From: Phycisphaerae bacterium
Lineage (GTDB): Bacteria > Planctomycetota > Phycisphaerae > Phycisphaerales > UBA1924
Reading direction: 5' to 3'
DNA length: 64,000 nucleotides
NCBI GenBank assembly: GCA_030432905.1
Contig: JAUILU010000006.1
Span: 62,001 to 126,000, forward strand
The notes below the pieces were generated by a model, which ran no database searches, was not told where the DNA came from, and saw only the letters and a list, made by a program, of their open reading frames with translations. Positions 45,138-53,779 of this stretch are shown piece after piece; within the stretch, counting starts at the first letter, position 1, and each line of letters opens with the position of its first letter. Both the position numbers and the translations under genes were made by a program.

Positions 45138-45302
45138 TCAGGGCACGGCAACAGCACTACGAAGCCGAGAGAAAAAATTCTTCTGTTCCCTCTTCTTCTC
45201 TTTACTGATTCGATCAAGAATCTCCTGCTGCTGGTCCCGGATCTTTTTGATCGCTTCTGTCCGGTTGAATTTCTTTTGTGGTGTTTTCGTGCTTTTTGAC
45301 AT
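45138..45302 (-). CDS. Small basic hypothetical protein overlapping the multi-TM gene
   Basis: 54 residues: MSKSTKTPQKKFNRTEAIKK, then IRDQQQEILDRISKEKKREQ, then KNFFSRLRSAVAVP; basic and helical, no family known. ATG 45302 has a good AGAGG SD 8 bases upstream, which supports real translation although it overlaps the last 89 bases of the 265-residue ORF in another frame. Its stop is 11 bases from the transposase stop. A frameshift joining it to the upstream ORF cannot be excluded. Confidence 0.6.
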   Translation of the reverse strand: MSKSTKTPQKKFNRTEAIKKIRDQQQEILDRISKEKKREQKNFFSRLRSAVAVP

Positions 45303-46011
45303 GGGAATAACCTCTTGCCGCTTCACCGGCTGGCCCGGGCTCGACTTGTGATGCCGAATAAGTTACCAAACCAATCACTACTATAACACTCGCAAACGCA
45401 GCCAACAATGCCAGTGAACCTAGTTCAAGCCGTTTCCGGACCCTCCTGTTCGCATCCGCCAGCCTCATGTAGGCTAGTCGGGCCTCTTCTATACGCTGGG
45501 TTAACCAGTCTAGTTCGGGACCCATATTGCTGACTTCGTTTGGGTCGCCGTACAACACAACTAGTGCCGCACCAAACAGTTCTCTTGGGTCATCGTTCTC
45601 AGTTTCGCTTTCTTCAGCGTCTTCTTCTTTGGAAGACTTCGCTCGCACCTTCATTAAGCCCGAAAATACCCACCCTGATATGGGTGTCGGATCTCGTTCC
45701 AATGCAAGCAAAAATATCGCAATCACTAGCGCGAGCAGCCCAAATATAAACACACAGCCAACAATTAACGCCAAAACGGGCGTGTGTTGCAGACCCTCAG
45801 CTAAATCTCCAATCGACTCAACTTTAAAGAATCCCAAGCCAACTACCACAGCCAAAAGCGATAGCTTCGTTTTGCGGTCGTCTACCATTTTGGCCGCAAA
45901 ACTGCGCTCGTCATCAAGCAAATACTTGATTTGCACAAGTAGCTCTTTGGCGTACGATTCGTTACGAATCGACTTTTCTTCACTATTCTGAGCTTCTGGA
46001 TCGGGTGCCAC
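45214..46011 (-). CDS. Three-TM membrane protein in AT-rich accessory patch
   Basis: 265 residues. A charged, helical N-terminus (YAKELLVQIKYLLDDERSFA) leads into TM1 (LSLLAVVVGLGFFKV) and TM2 (VLALIVGCVFIFGLLALVIAI), an acidic cytoplasmic loop (SSKEEDAEESETENDDP), a helical RRVRKRLELG and TM3 (LALLAAFASVIVVIGLVTY), then a polar tail. The amphipathic helix followed by D-RKTK-LL and two TMs recalls SLATT or Pycsar-type membrane effectors, but that is only a pattern impression. GTG 46011 used; no SD seen. Confidence 0.6.
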   Translation of the reverse strand: MAPDPEAQNSEEKSIRNESYAKELLVQIKYLLDDERSFAAKMVDDRKTKLSLLAVVVGLGFFKVESIGDLAEGLQHTPVLALIVGCVFIFGLLALVIAIFLLALERDPTPISGWVFSGLMKVRAKSSKEEDAEESETENDDPRELFGAALVVLYGDPNEVSNMGPELDWLTQRIEEARLAYMRLADANRRVRKRLELGSLALLAAFASVIVVIGLVTYSASQVEPGPAGEAARGYSHVKKHENTTKEIQPDRSDQKDPGPAAGDS

Positions 46012-46031
46012 ACGTGTTGCATCGACACAGT

Positions 46032-46060
46032 ATTTGCAAACACAGCAAATTTGTGCAAAT
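46032..46060 (-). promoter_or_regulatory. Inverted repeat upstream of the three-TM gene
   Basis: ATTTGCA (46032-46038) and TGCAAAT (46054-46060), separated by 15 bases, lie between the 55-residue gene's stop and the GTG start at 46011. The AT-rich palindrome is placed where an operator for the downstream gene would be. Confidence 0.4.
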
Positions 46061-46065
46061 CAAAA

Positions 46066-46233
46066 CTATTGATCGTCAAGTCCGGTCGATTTGCCACCTT
46101 TCGGCCATCCACCCTCTGGCCGCTTCTTCTCCAACGCCGTGTCGATAGCGTCCTCAAACTCCATATCGATCGCGAGGCGCTCCGGTTCCGGCCCGGTCTG
46201 CTTCTTCTCCGCTTTCTCTTCATTCATCGGCAT
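46066..46233 (-). CDS. Small hypothetical protein upstream of the three-TM gene
   Basis: 55 residues, highly charged: MPMNEEKAEKKQTGPEPERL, an acidic/hydrophobic AIDMEFEDAIDTALEKK, and a Gly/Lys-rich RPEGGWPKGGKSTGLDDQ end. ATG 46233 or 46227. Reads like a small regulatory or antitoxin-sized protein, but no family is recognised. Precedes the three-TM gene by 54 bases on the same strand. Confidence 0.5.
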   Translation of the reverse strand: MPMNEEKAEKKQTGPEPERLAIDMEFEDAIDTALEKKRPEGGWPKGGKSTGLDDQ

Positions 46234-46331
46234 CCTTGCATTCTACCCGCCCGCTAATGGCGCGGCAGGATTATAGGCGGATGTTCGGAGAATGGTCGAG
46301 CGGGGTGCGGTTTCAATAGGTACATACTTCC

Positions 46332-47588
46332 CTATTTGTTTGCAAAAAATTCGGACGTTCCTGTCGCCTCGTGGGCCTCTGCGAGTCGATTCAGGCCGAT
46401 GGCGTACGCAGCGGTTCGAAGGTCGATCGACTTGTCCTGAGCGAGTTCCCAGACCGAACGGAACTCGGACGACATCTTTGCCTGAAGCCTGTCGTGCACC
46501 TGATCAAGTGTCCATGCGTACCCCGCCCGGTTCTGGGTCCACTCGAAGTAGCTGACGGTGACGCCGCCCGAGTTTGCGAGCACGTCGGGGATGGTGATGA
46601 TCTCGCGTTTGCTGATGGCGTCGTCCGCGTCGTTGGTCAGCGGGCCGTTGGCGAGTTCGATGATGACCCTGGCTTTGACGTCGGCTTGGTTGTCAGCCGT
46701 GATGGTGTTCTCAAGCGATGCGGGTACGAGGATGTCAACATCCAGTCCGAGCAGGTCTTCGCCAGAGATTTCCTTGCCGTCGCCGGAAAGTTTGCGGGTG
46801 TTGTTTTTGGCATCTATGACCGATGCGACGTCGAGCCCGTCCGGGTTGTGCAGGCCTGTGCGAGAATCGCAGACCGCGACAACGTTGTAGCCGGCCTCGC
46901 TTGCGAGCTTGGCAAAGAGCTGCCCCGCATTGCCGAAGCCGTGGATCGCGACTGAGAGGTTGCTCGGTTTCCAGTGCTTGATTTTGACGAGTTCTTGAAT
47001 CTGGTAGAACCCGCCTCGCGCGGTCGCGTCGTCTCTGCCGACCGATCCCCCGAGCGCGACTGGCTTGCCGGTGATGACTGCGGGTGAGCGTTTGCCCGCG
47101 ATGACTGAGTATTCGTCCATCATCCAGGCCATGATGGTCGCGTTGGTGTAAACGTCCGGCGCCGGGACGTCGGTTTCCGGGCCGACGACGCCCGAGATGG
47201 CGCGCATGAAACCGCGGCTGAGTCGTTCGAGTTCGGCTTTGCTGAGCTTGCGAGGATCGACGATTACGCCGCCCTTGCCGCCGCCGAAGGGGATGTTGGC
47301 GACGGCGCACTTGATGGTCATCCAGAACGCGAGCGCCATGACCTCTTCGCGGCTGACGTCCGGGTGGAAACGGATGCCGCCCTTGCCGGGCCCACGTGCG
47401 TCGTCGTACAGGCAGCGGTAGCCGGTGAAGACCTGTTCGCTGCCGTCGTCCATCCGGACGGGGATATGGACTTCGAGACATTGCTTTGGTTGGCGGAGAC
47501 GGCTCACAGTCTCGGCGTGCGCGTTTGAGAACTTGGCAGAGGTGTCGAGACGCTTGATGGCGTTGGTGAACACATCGTTTGCTGACAT
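46332..47588 (-). CDS. gdhA: Glutamate dehydrogenase (Glu/Leu/Phe/Val dehydrogenase family)
   Basis: 418-residue hexameric-type amino-acid dehydrogenase: GYRCLYDDARGPGKGGIRFH, the catalytic Lys in PFGGGKGGVIVDP, ETDVPAPDVYTNATIMAWMMDE, NAD(P) fold VAIHGFGNAGQLFA, and NSGGVTVSYFEW. Length and motifs fit NAD(P)-glutamate dehydrogenase; leucine dehydrogenases are shorter. Assigned by motif; cofactor not settled. Confidence 0.93.
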   Translation of the reverse strand: MSANDVFTNAIKRLDTSAKFSNAHAETVSRLRQPKQCLEVHIPVRMDDGSEQVFTGYRCLYDDARGPGKGGIRFHPDVSREEVMALAFWMTIKCAVANIPFGGGKGGVIVDPRKLSKAELERLSRGFMRAISGVVGPETDVPAPDVYTNATIMAWMMDEYSVIAGKRSPAVITGKPVALGGSVGRDDATARGGFYQIQELVKIKHWKPSNLSVAIHGFGNAGQLFAKLASEAGYNVVAVCDSRTGLHNPDGLDVASVIDAKNNTRKLSGDGKEISGEDLLGLDVDILVPASLENTITADNQADVKARVIIELANGPLTNDADDAISKREIITIPDVLANSGGVTVSYFEWTQNRAGYAWTLDQVHDRLQAKMSSEFRSVWELAQDKSIDLRTAAYAIGLNRLAEAHEATGTSEFFANK

Positions 47589-47696
47589 CGAGGCTCCCTT
47601 CGGTTAGCCGATTGCTGCGCAGAGACTACCGTGCGCGCGACCGGTCTGCAGAGCGATGAGATGTCAGGCGATGCGGGCTGTCGGTTGAAGTCCTGC

Positions 47697-48470
47697 TTAG
47701 TAGTCCTTGCCACGAACGCCGTCGGCGGTGTTGTGCAGCCTGCGGATGTCGGTCATGTTGTTGGGGTTGGGTGTGCCCTCGCTCGCGTCGAGCGGGTTGA
47801 ACGCCTCGGCGTGCATGTCGGCGAACACCATCGGCGTCTTCTCGTCGTAGTGCCCCTCGACGATCTCGGGCTGCTCTGTGTGGTAGGTCAGGTGCCGATC
47901 CCAGAGCATGACTTTCTGCGACGTATACGTCACCTCGTGGGAGCGGATCGGGCCGAGCAGGCCTGAGTCTTCGGCGGCTGATCCAGACCAGTTGCGGGGT
48001 GAGGCGAGGAAGCTGTTGCTGTACTCGTAGCTGACGACTTCCATTGGCTCGACATCATCGAAAATCGAATCGAGAGTCGGCAAAGCCTTGTCTCGTCCCG
48101 GGCTGACCCAGGTCGAATACGCCTCCTCCCACGGAGTGATCGAGCTGAGAAGCGCCGGCCAGAGCGTGGCGGCGGGCCAGACTTCGGTGGTCGCCACGAT
48201 GGCTCCTTCGGGGAACCACTGATAGCTGTAGATGTCGCCCGGCACTGGGGCATCGACGTCCTCGACTTGGCCCGGGAAGGGGTATGTCCTGTGAGTGTCA
48301 GCGTACATCTGGAATGTCTGGCCGATCGAGCGGACGTTCGAGATTGAGAGCGTCTGACGCGCGGTGGTGTGGGCGGCGCCGAGCGCGGGCAGGATGATCG
48401 CGATGAGCAGGGCGACAATCGTAATGACGACGAGCATTTCGATGAGCGTGAATGCTTTGTTGTGTTTCAT
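47697..48470 (-). CDS. Type II secretion/pseudopilin-like protein
   Basis: 257 residues starting MKHNKAFTLIEMLVVITIVA then LLIAIILPAL: a prepilin-type cleavage site KA|FTLIE with Ala instead of the usual Gly at -1, then the N-terminal pilin helix. The remainder is a globular domain with HRTYPFPGQ and VMLWDRHLTYH-type blocks, as in planctomycete DUF1559-like pseudopilins; a HNTADG end is similar to the H-X9-DG tail. Downstream by 13 bases of the gene at 48484-49380. Confidence 0.9.
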   Translation of the reverse strand: MKHNKAFTLIEMLVVITIVALLIAIILPALGAAHTTARQTLSISNVRSIGQTFQMYADTHRTYPFPGQVEDVDAPVPGDIYSYQWFPEGAIVATTEVWPAATLWPALLSSITPWEEAYSTWVSPGRDKALPTLDSIFDDVEPMEVVSYEYSNSFLASPRNWSGSAAEDSGLLGPIRSHEVTYTSQKVMLWDRHLTYHTEQPEIVEGHYDEKTPMVFADMHAEAFNPLDASEGTPNPNNMTDIRRLHNTADGVRGKDY

Positions 48471-48483
48471 GTTCTCTGTTCCT

Positions 48484-49380
48484 TTATCCGCCTCTGCGTG
48501 CCATCATCACTTTCATTACTTGATCCATGAGTCTCTCGTTGCGCACGTTGACCTCAAAGCCCGCGGGCTGCCAGCCGGCGCCGGCGACGTTGCGCATCTG
48601 CAGGAGAACCACAACGTCCGGGGTTATCGACTTGGATCCCTTCGAGCGGAACGGCAGGCGGAGCTCGATTAGCTCACCGGTGGCGCCCTCGCTCGCAGCA
48701 TCTGGAAAGAGCCGGGTCGGTGAGCCGGAAATCGTGCTGCTTACGACCTCGGTTTCCTCGCCTGTGTCCGGGTCGGCGGACACATCGCGGTTCATGCCGA
48801 TGGCGATGCCCTCGCGCGATTCGAAGGCCCGAGTCGGCTTGCGCACTGTGATCTCGTTGGTGTCGAGCGACGCGAATTTCAGCAGGCCGGAGAAGAGCGT
48901 GAAGATGCCGTCGGTGGGGGATCGGCCCTCTTCGTCTGGCTCGGTGTTGCCGCCCATGTCCGCGATCTCGGCTGCGAAGCTGTCCTGCTCGCCCGTATTG
49001 AAAGGCTCAAGGAACGTGCGCACGCGTTCGCCGAGCACTGCGTTTCCGCCGGCGTTCTCGCTGTGTTCAGCCGCAATCGCGTCTGCCATCTGTGTCATCT
49101 GCTCGGCCACATCGCTGGCGTTGCTGACGGTCTGGAACGAGTAGTCAACGCCTGCGTCTTCTTCGAGTTCTTCGAACACTGGCGGGCCGGAAGGTGCCCG
49201 GCGTCGTCTCGGTTCGGGCGATGTGCCGTCGGCGCGGACGAGCGAGGGCTTTGGAATGTCTGTTCGTTCGGATCGGTTGGGGACGAGCTGGTAGATCATC
49301 AGACCGATACAGCCCGCGGCAGCGATCCCGACGACAGGCAGTTTCCATTGCGCAGCAGCGAACGCTCGTCGATTGACCAT
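48484..49380 (-). CDS. Hypothetical membrane-anchored protein paired with a pseudopilin
   Basis: 298 residues: N-terminal TM anchor (WKLPVVGIAAAGCIGLMIY) after a basic start (MVNRRAFAAAQ), an Arg/Pro linker (EPRRRRAPSGPPVFEELEE), and a large periplasmic domain with ITVRKPTRAFESREG and TPDVVVLLQMRNVAGAGWQP. ATG 49380 has GGGGGAT upstream. Cotranscribed with the pseudopilin at 47697; may be part of the same export or surface apparatus. No family recognised. Confidence 0.72.
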   Translation of the reverse strand: MVNRRAFAAAQWKLPVVGIAAAGCIGLMIYQLVPNRSERTDIPKPSLVRADGTSPEPRRRRAPSGPPVFEELEEDAGVDYSFQTVSNASDVAEQMTQMADAIAAEHSENAGGNAVLGERVRTFLEPFNTGEQDSFAAEIADMGGNTEPDEEGRSPTDGIFTLFSGLLKFASLDTNEITVRKPTRAFESREGIAIGMNRDVSADPDTGEETEVVSSTISGSPTRLFPDAASEGATGELIELRLPFRSKGSKSITPDVVVLLQMRNVAGAGWQPAGFEVNVRNERLMDQVMKVMMARRGG

Positions 49381-49483
49381 CCGTTGATCCCCCTTGTAAC
49401 CCGCACGCAAGAGCCGCGGCGGTCTGGGTACACGGATGCGCACTGATAGCTAGCCCGTCACGAAACACTGAAAGTGTTTGAAA

Positions 49484-50557
49484 TCAAGCCGACTCGGCAC
49501 GCGCTTCGTGCTGGGATCTCGGCAGCAATCGGTGCCCTCCGGCGAGGAACTCGTCGAGCACACGATGCACCGACTCCGCGTCGGGCGCGGTGCGGATCGC
49601 TGTGTTCAAGGGCTTGCAGCTGACCTTGCGTGTGTTCATCGCCTTGACGAACCAACTGATCCGCGAGCGGATCTTGTGCAGCGCGTACGCCTCTTTGCGG
49701 AACTCGCACATCATGGTGAAGTAGCCGCGGATCATCTCGGCGATCTCTTCGTTGCTGGGCTGGTCGAGCGTTTCGCCCTTGGTTTGCAGGTCCCAGCTGT
49801 CGCGGAAGATCCAGGGCCTTGCGAGCGAGCCCCGCCCGATCATGACGCCGGCGCACCCGGTTGTTTCGATCATGCTGACCGCGTCCTGGGCAGAGTTGAC
49901 GTCGCCGTTGCCGATGACGGGGATTGTTCCGCCGGTGTGTTCGCGCACAGCGTCAACGACGTTCTTGATCTCGTCGTGGCGGCATTGGCCTTTAAAGCGC
50001 ATCTCGGTGGTCCTGCCGTGCACGGTGATCGCGGCGGCGCCGACGTCGATGAGCTTGCACGCGAGCACCGAAGCGCAGCTCTCGCCGACGGCCTGCTCGT
50101 CCCAGCCGATCCGCATCTTCGTGGTCAGCGGGATCGACTCGGGCAGCGCCTTACGGACTGCCTCCGCGATGCCGACGGCTTGGCCGATGTCGCACATGAG
50201 CTTGGACCCGCCGTCTTTTTTGACGACTTTGTCCACCGGGCAGCCCATGTTGATGTCCACGAGCGTCGCGCCGTGGTCGGCGGCCCATAAGGCCCCCTCA
50301 GCCATGAGCTTGGGGTCTGAGCCGTAGAGCTGCATCCCGACGGGTTTGTCCTGATCGTTGGTGGCTGCGAGATCGAGCGACTGCTGGGTCCCTCGGAGCA
50401 GGCCGTGAGGGGAAAGCAGGTCGGTGCACGCGAGCCCGACCCCGCCGTAGCTCCGGCAGGTGAGCCGCCACGCGAGGTCGCAATAGCCGGCCATCGGCGC
50501 CAGCATCATGTTGCTGGCGAGTTTGACTGAACCGATCTGGAGCGGAATCCCAATCAC
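49484..50557 (-). CDS. dus: tRNA-dihydrouridine synthase (DusB-type)
   Basis: 357 residues. FMN enzyme reducing uridines in the tRNA D-loop. Seen: LAPMAGYCDLAWRLTCR, INMGCPVDKVVKKDGGSKLM with the catalytic Cys in NMGCP, TTKMRIGWDE, AAAITVHGRTTEMRFKG, IPVIGNGDVNSAQDA and GVMIGRGSLARPWIF. DusB subgroup by overall length and the CPVDKVVK element. GTG 50557 used. Confidence 0.93.
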   Translation of the reverse strand: MIGIPLQIGSVKLASNMMLAPMAGYCDLAWRLTCRSYGGVGLACTDLLSPHGLLRGTQQSLDLAATNDQDKPVGMQLYGSDPKLMAEGALWAADHGATLVDINMGCPVDKVVKKDGGSKLMCDIGQAVGIAEAVRKALPESIPLTTKMRIGWDEQAVGESCASVLACKLIDVGAAAITVHGRTTEMRFKGQCRHDEIKNVVDAVREHTGGTIPVIGNGDVNSAQDAVSMIETTGCAGVMIGRGSLARPWIFRDSWDLQTKGETLDQPSNEEIAEMIRGYFTMMCEFRKEAYALHKIRSRISWFVKAMNTRKVSCKPLNTAIRTAPDAESVHRVLDEFLAGGHRLLPRSQHEARAESA

Positions 50558-50626
50558 GAACGATCATAGTAGAGACAGGGACGCCCGAATCGGGTTTGCG
50601 TTCGCTAGCAGGGGTACAGTGCAGCC

Positions 50627-52138
50627 GTGTTCCAGAGCCTACTTACACGCCGATACCTGACCAGCAAGGTCATGCCCCTGCTCGCCTCGGCGGCGGTGAT
50701 GCTATCAGTCGCGATGGAACTGATCACCTGGTCAGTCATGGGCGGCTTCCTTGAGCAGCTCATTCAGTCCGGTCGGACGCTGATGGGTGACATAGAGATC
50801 AGCAGACCCCAGCGGGGCTTCCCCGACTACAAAGAACTGATGGCCCTGCTCGAAGAAGACGAGATGATCGAGGCCGCCTCGCCCACGATCGACGCCTACG
50901 GCCTCGTCAAGCTCAACGCCCAGCAGGTCACCACGTGCAGAATCAAGGGCATCGACCCCGAGAGCTTCGACCGCGTTACGGGCTACTACAACACGCTCTA
51001 CTGGACACCGAGAGACGAGGCGCTACCACGAGACAAGGAACGCAAAGACCCGCGGCTCGATCCAGCGAAGCACGAAGCGCTCGGCCAGCTTCAGAAACTT
51101 GGCGAGAACCTCGACGGCATCGATCTCGACACCGGCAGCGATCGCCCCCAGGCGGTCCTTGGCATCGAGGTCTTCGGCAAGCGAGGGCTCAGAACGCCCG
51201 AGGGGTTCGTCATGGACTTCCCGACGTTCCTGCCCGGCTTTGATGTCACGCTCAACGTCCTGCCCATCGACACCAGCGGCGGTTTCCTCGAACCGGTCGC
51301 ACGAAAGCTGCAGATCGGCAACGAGTTCTCGAGCAACATCTACGAGATCGACTCGCAGACGATCTATGTCCCGCTCGACGTTCTGCAGGACATGCTCAAG
51401 ATGGACGAGGCAGAGAAGGTCGATACCAGCGGCCGGGTCGAGTTCGTTTACGACGACAACGGCAACCCGATCGGGACCAAGCCCCGCGAAACGGTGGGGG
51501 TGGTTCCGGCGAAGGTGACCTCGGTGCTCGTGCGGGCCGCGGGTGACAACATCCCGCTCGAAGACCTGCGGGCGCGCGTCGAAGAGATCTACGAGCGGTT
51601 CGCCGCCGGTAACGAAGACATGCCTCTGCTCGGTTCGGTGAACGTGTACACCTGGGAAGACCGAAACGCGACGCTCATCGGCGCGATCCGCAAGGAGACA
51701 GCGCTCGTGCTGTTCATCTTCGGCATCATCAGCATGACGAGCGTCTTTCTTGTGCTCGCGATTTTCTGGAGCATGATCAGTGAACGCACGAAGGACATCG
51801 GGATTCTGCGGGCGCTTGGCGCAAGCGGGCCAGGCGTCGCGTGGTTCTGGGTTCGCTACGGGCTTGTCATCGGAACCGTCGGCTCGGTGCTCGGTATCGG
51901 GCTCGGGTATGTGGTCATCACAAACATCAACGCGATCCACGACTGGATGAGCAGCGCGCTCGGGATCGCGATCTGGGATCCGTCTGTGTACTACTTTGCC
52001 GAGATCCCGGAGGAGATGAACCTGACCAAGACGCTCATTATCGGCGCGGCGGGCATCGTGTCGTGCGGGCTCGGCGCGCTGATCCCGGCTTGGCGGGCGG
52101 CGAGCATGGACCCGGTCCGGGCGCTCCGGTTCGAGTAA
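50627..52138 (+). CDS. ABC transporter permease, LolC/E (FtsX) type
   Basis: 503 residues. N-terminal TM (VMPLLASAAVMLSVAMELITW), a large extracytoplasmic domain of about 270 residues, then three TM helices near the C-terminus (ALVLFIFGIISMTSVFLVLAIFW, YGLVIGTVGSVLGIGLGYVV, TLIIGAAGIVSCGLGALIP), ending DPVRALRFE as in FtsX-domain permeases. It is longer than E. coli LolC because of insertions, including an acidic-basic stretch (LPRDKERKDPRLDP). GTG 50627. Followed at 20 bases by its ATPase; probable lipoprotein or lipid release role by analogy. Confidence 0.85.
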   Translation: MFQSLLTRRYLTSKVMPLLASAAVMLSVAMELITWSVMGGFLEQLIQSGRTLMGDIEISRPQRGFPDYKELMALLEEDEMIEAASPTIDAYGLVKLNAQQVTTCRIKGIDPESFDRVTGYYNTLYWTPRDEALPRDKERKDPRLDPAKHEALGQLQKLGENLDGIDLDTGSDRPQAVLGIEVFGKRGLRTPEGFVMDFPTFLPGFDVTLNVLPIDTSGGFLEPVARKLQIGNEFSSNIYEIDSQTIYVPLDVLQDMLKMDEAEKVDTSGRVEFVYDDNGNPIGTKPRETVGVVPAKVTSVLVRAAGDNIPLEDLRARVEEIYERFAAGNEDMPLLGSVNVYTWEDRNATLIGAIRKETALVLFIFGIISMTSVFLVLAIFWSMISERTKDIGILRALGASGPGVAWFWVRYGLVIGTVGSVLGIGLGYVVITNINAIHDWMSSALGIAIWDPSVYYFAEIPEEMNLTKTLIIGAAGIVSCGLGALIPAWRAASMDPVRALRFE

Positions 52139-52158
52139 AGGAAGGCCGACAGAAACAC

Positions 52159-52887
<729 letters not shown>

Positions 52888-52891
52888 GCGG

Positions 52892-53779
52892 GTGGGCATG
52901 CTGGCAGGTGCAGCGCTATCCTTGCCAACGGAGAAACAGTACCCAGTGTCCTCATTCACGACCTCTATTACCGACTCTACCGCGCCAGCCGAGGGCACTC
53001 TGGAAGTGACCGGGCTGTCTGGCAGGCCGATACAGGCGAAGGTCAAGGCGTTCGGTTCCGGGAAGACGCTGTGCTTCCTGCACGGCTTGGTGGGTCTGAA
53101 TGATCACTGGGAAGACTCCGCGATGAAGCTGGCCGACCGGAGGCGGTGCGTGCTGCTCGAGATGCCGCTCCTGAACCTGCGCGGCGACGACTGCTCGATC
53201 ACGGGCGTGACCGATCTCACCGCGAACTTCCTTCGTGAGCATGTCGACGGGCCTGTGTCGTTGGTCGGCAACTCGTTCGGCGGGCACGTCGCGCTTCGGC
53301 TGGCGCTCGACTACCCGGAATTGGTCGATTCGCTCATCCTCGCGGGTTCGAGCGGGCTGATCGAGAAGACCATGGTCAAGGGCGCCCAGATCCGCCCGAG
53401 CCGGGAATGGCTAGCCGAGAAGCTCGAAGAGCTTTTCTACGACAAGTCCAATGTCCGTGAGGAAGACCTCGACCGCGCTCACGCGGAGCTTTCGGTTCGG
53501 GGCGGCGCTCGTGCGATGGTTCGGCTCAGCCGATCGGCTCGACACGACCACCTCGGCGATCGGATCAAGGACATTAAGTCGCCGGTGCTTCTTGTGTGGG
53601 GTCGGCAGGACGTCGTGACGCCGCCCGAGGCCGCGGAGCAGTTTGCAAACTCGCTGCCTGATTCGCGGATGGTCTGGTTCGACAAGTGCGGCCACGCTCC
53701 GATGATGGAATGGCCCGAGAAATTCGCGCAGGCGATGGCCGAGTTCATCGACGAGCGCGACGCTGCGGCTTCGAAGTGA
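52892..53779 (+). CDS. Alpha/beta hydrolase in the lolCD-GH3 operon
   Basis: 295 residues. LCFLHGLVGLNDHWED oxyanion region, nucleophile GNSFGGHVALRLA, acid in LLVWGRQDVVTPPEA, His in KCGHAPMMEWP. GTG 52892 is the open start; ATG 52898 and GTG 52946 are alternatives. The stop TGA is shared with the next gene's GTG (GTGA overlap), so it is translated together with the GH3 protein. Substrate unknown; amide or ester cleavage of a conjugate is a possibility. Confidence 0.85.
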   Translation: MGMLAGAALSLPTEKQYPVSSFTTSITDSTAPAEGTLEVTGLSGRPIQAKVKAFGSGKTLCFLHGLVGLNDHWEDSAMKLADRRRCVLLEMPLLNLRGDDCSITGVTDLTANFLREHVDGPVSLVGNSFGGHVALRLALDYPELVDSLILAGSSGLIEKTMVKGAQIRPSREWLAEKLEELFYDKSNVREEDLDRAHAELSVRGGARAMVRLSRSARHDHLGDRIKDIKSPVLLVWGRQDVVTPPEAAEQFANSLPDSRMVWFDKCGHAPMMEWPEKFAQAMAEFIDERDAAASK

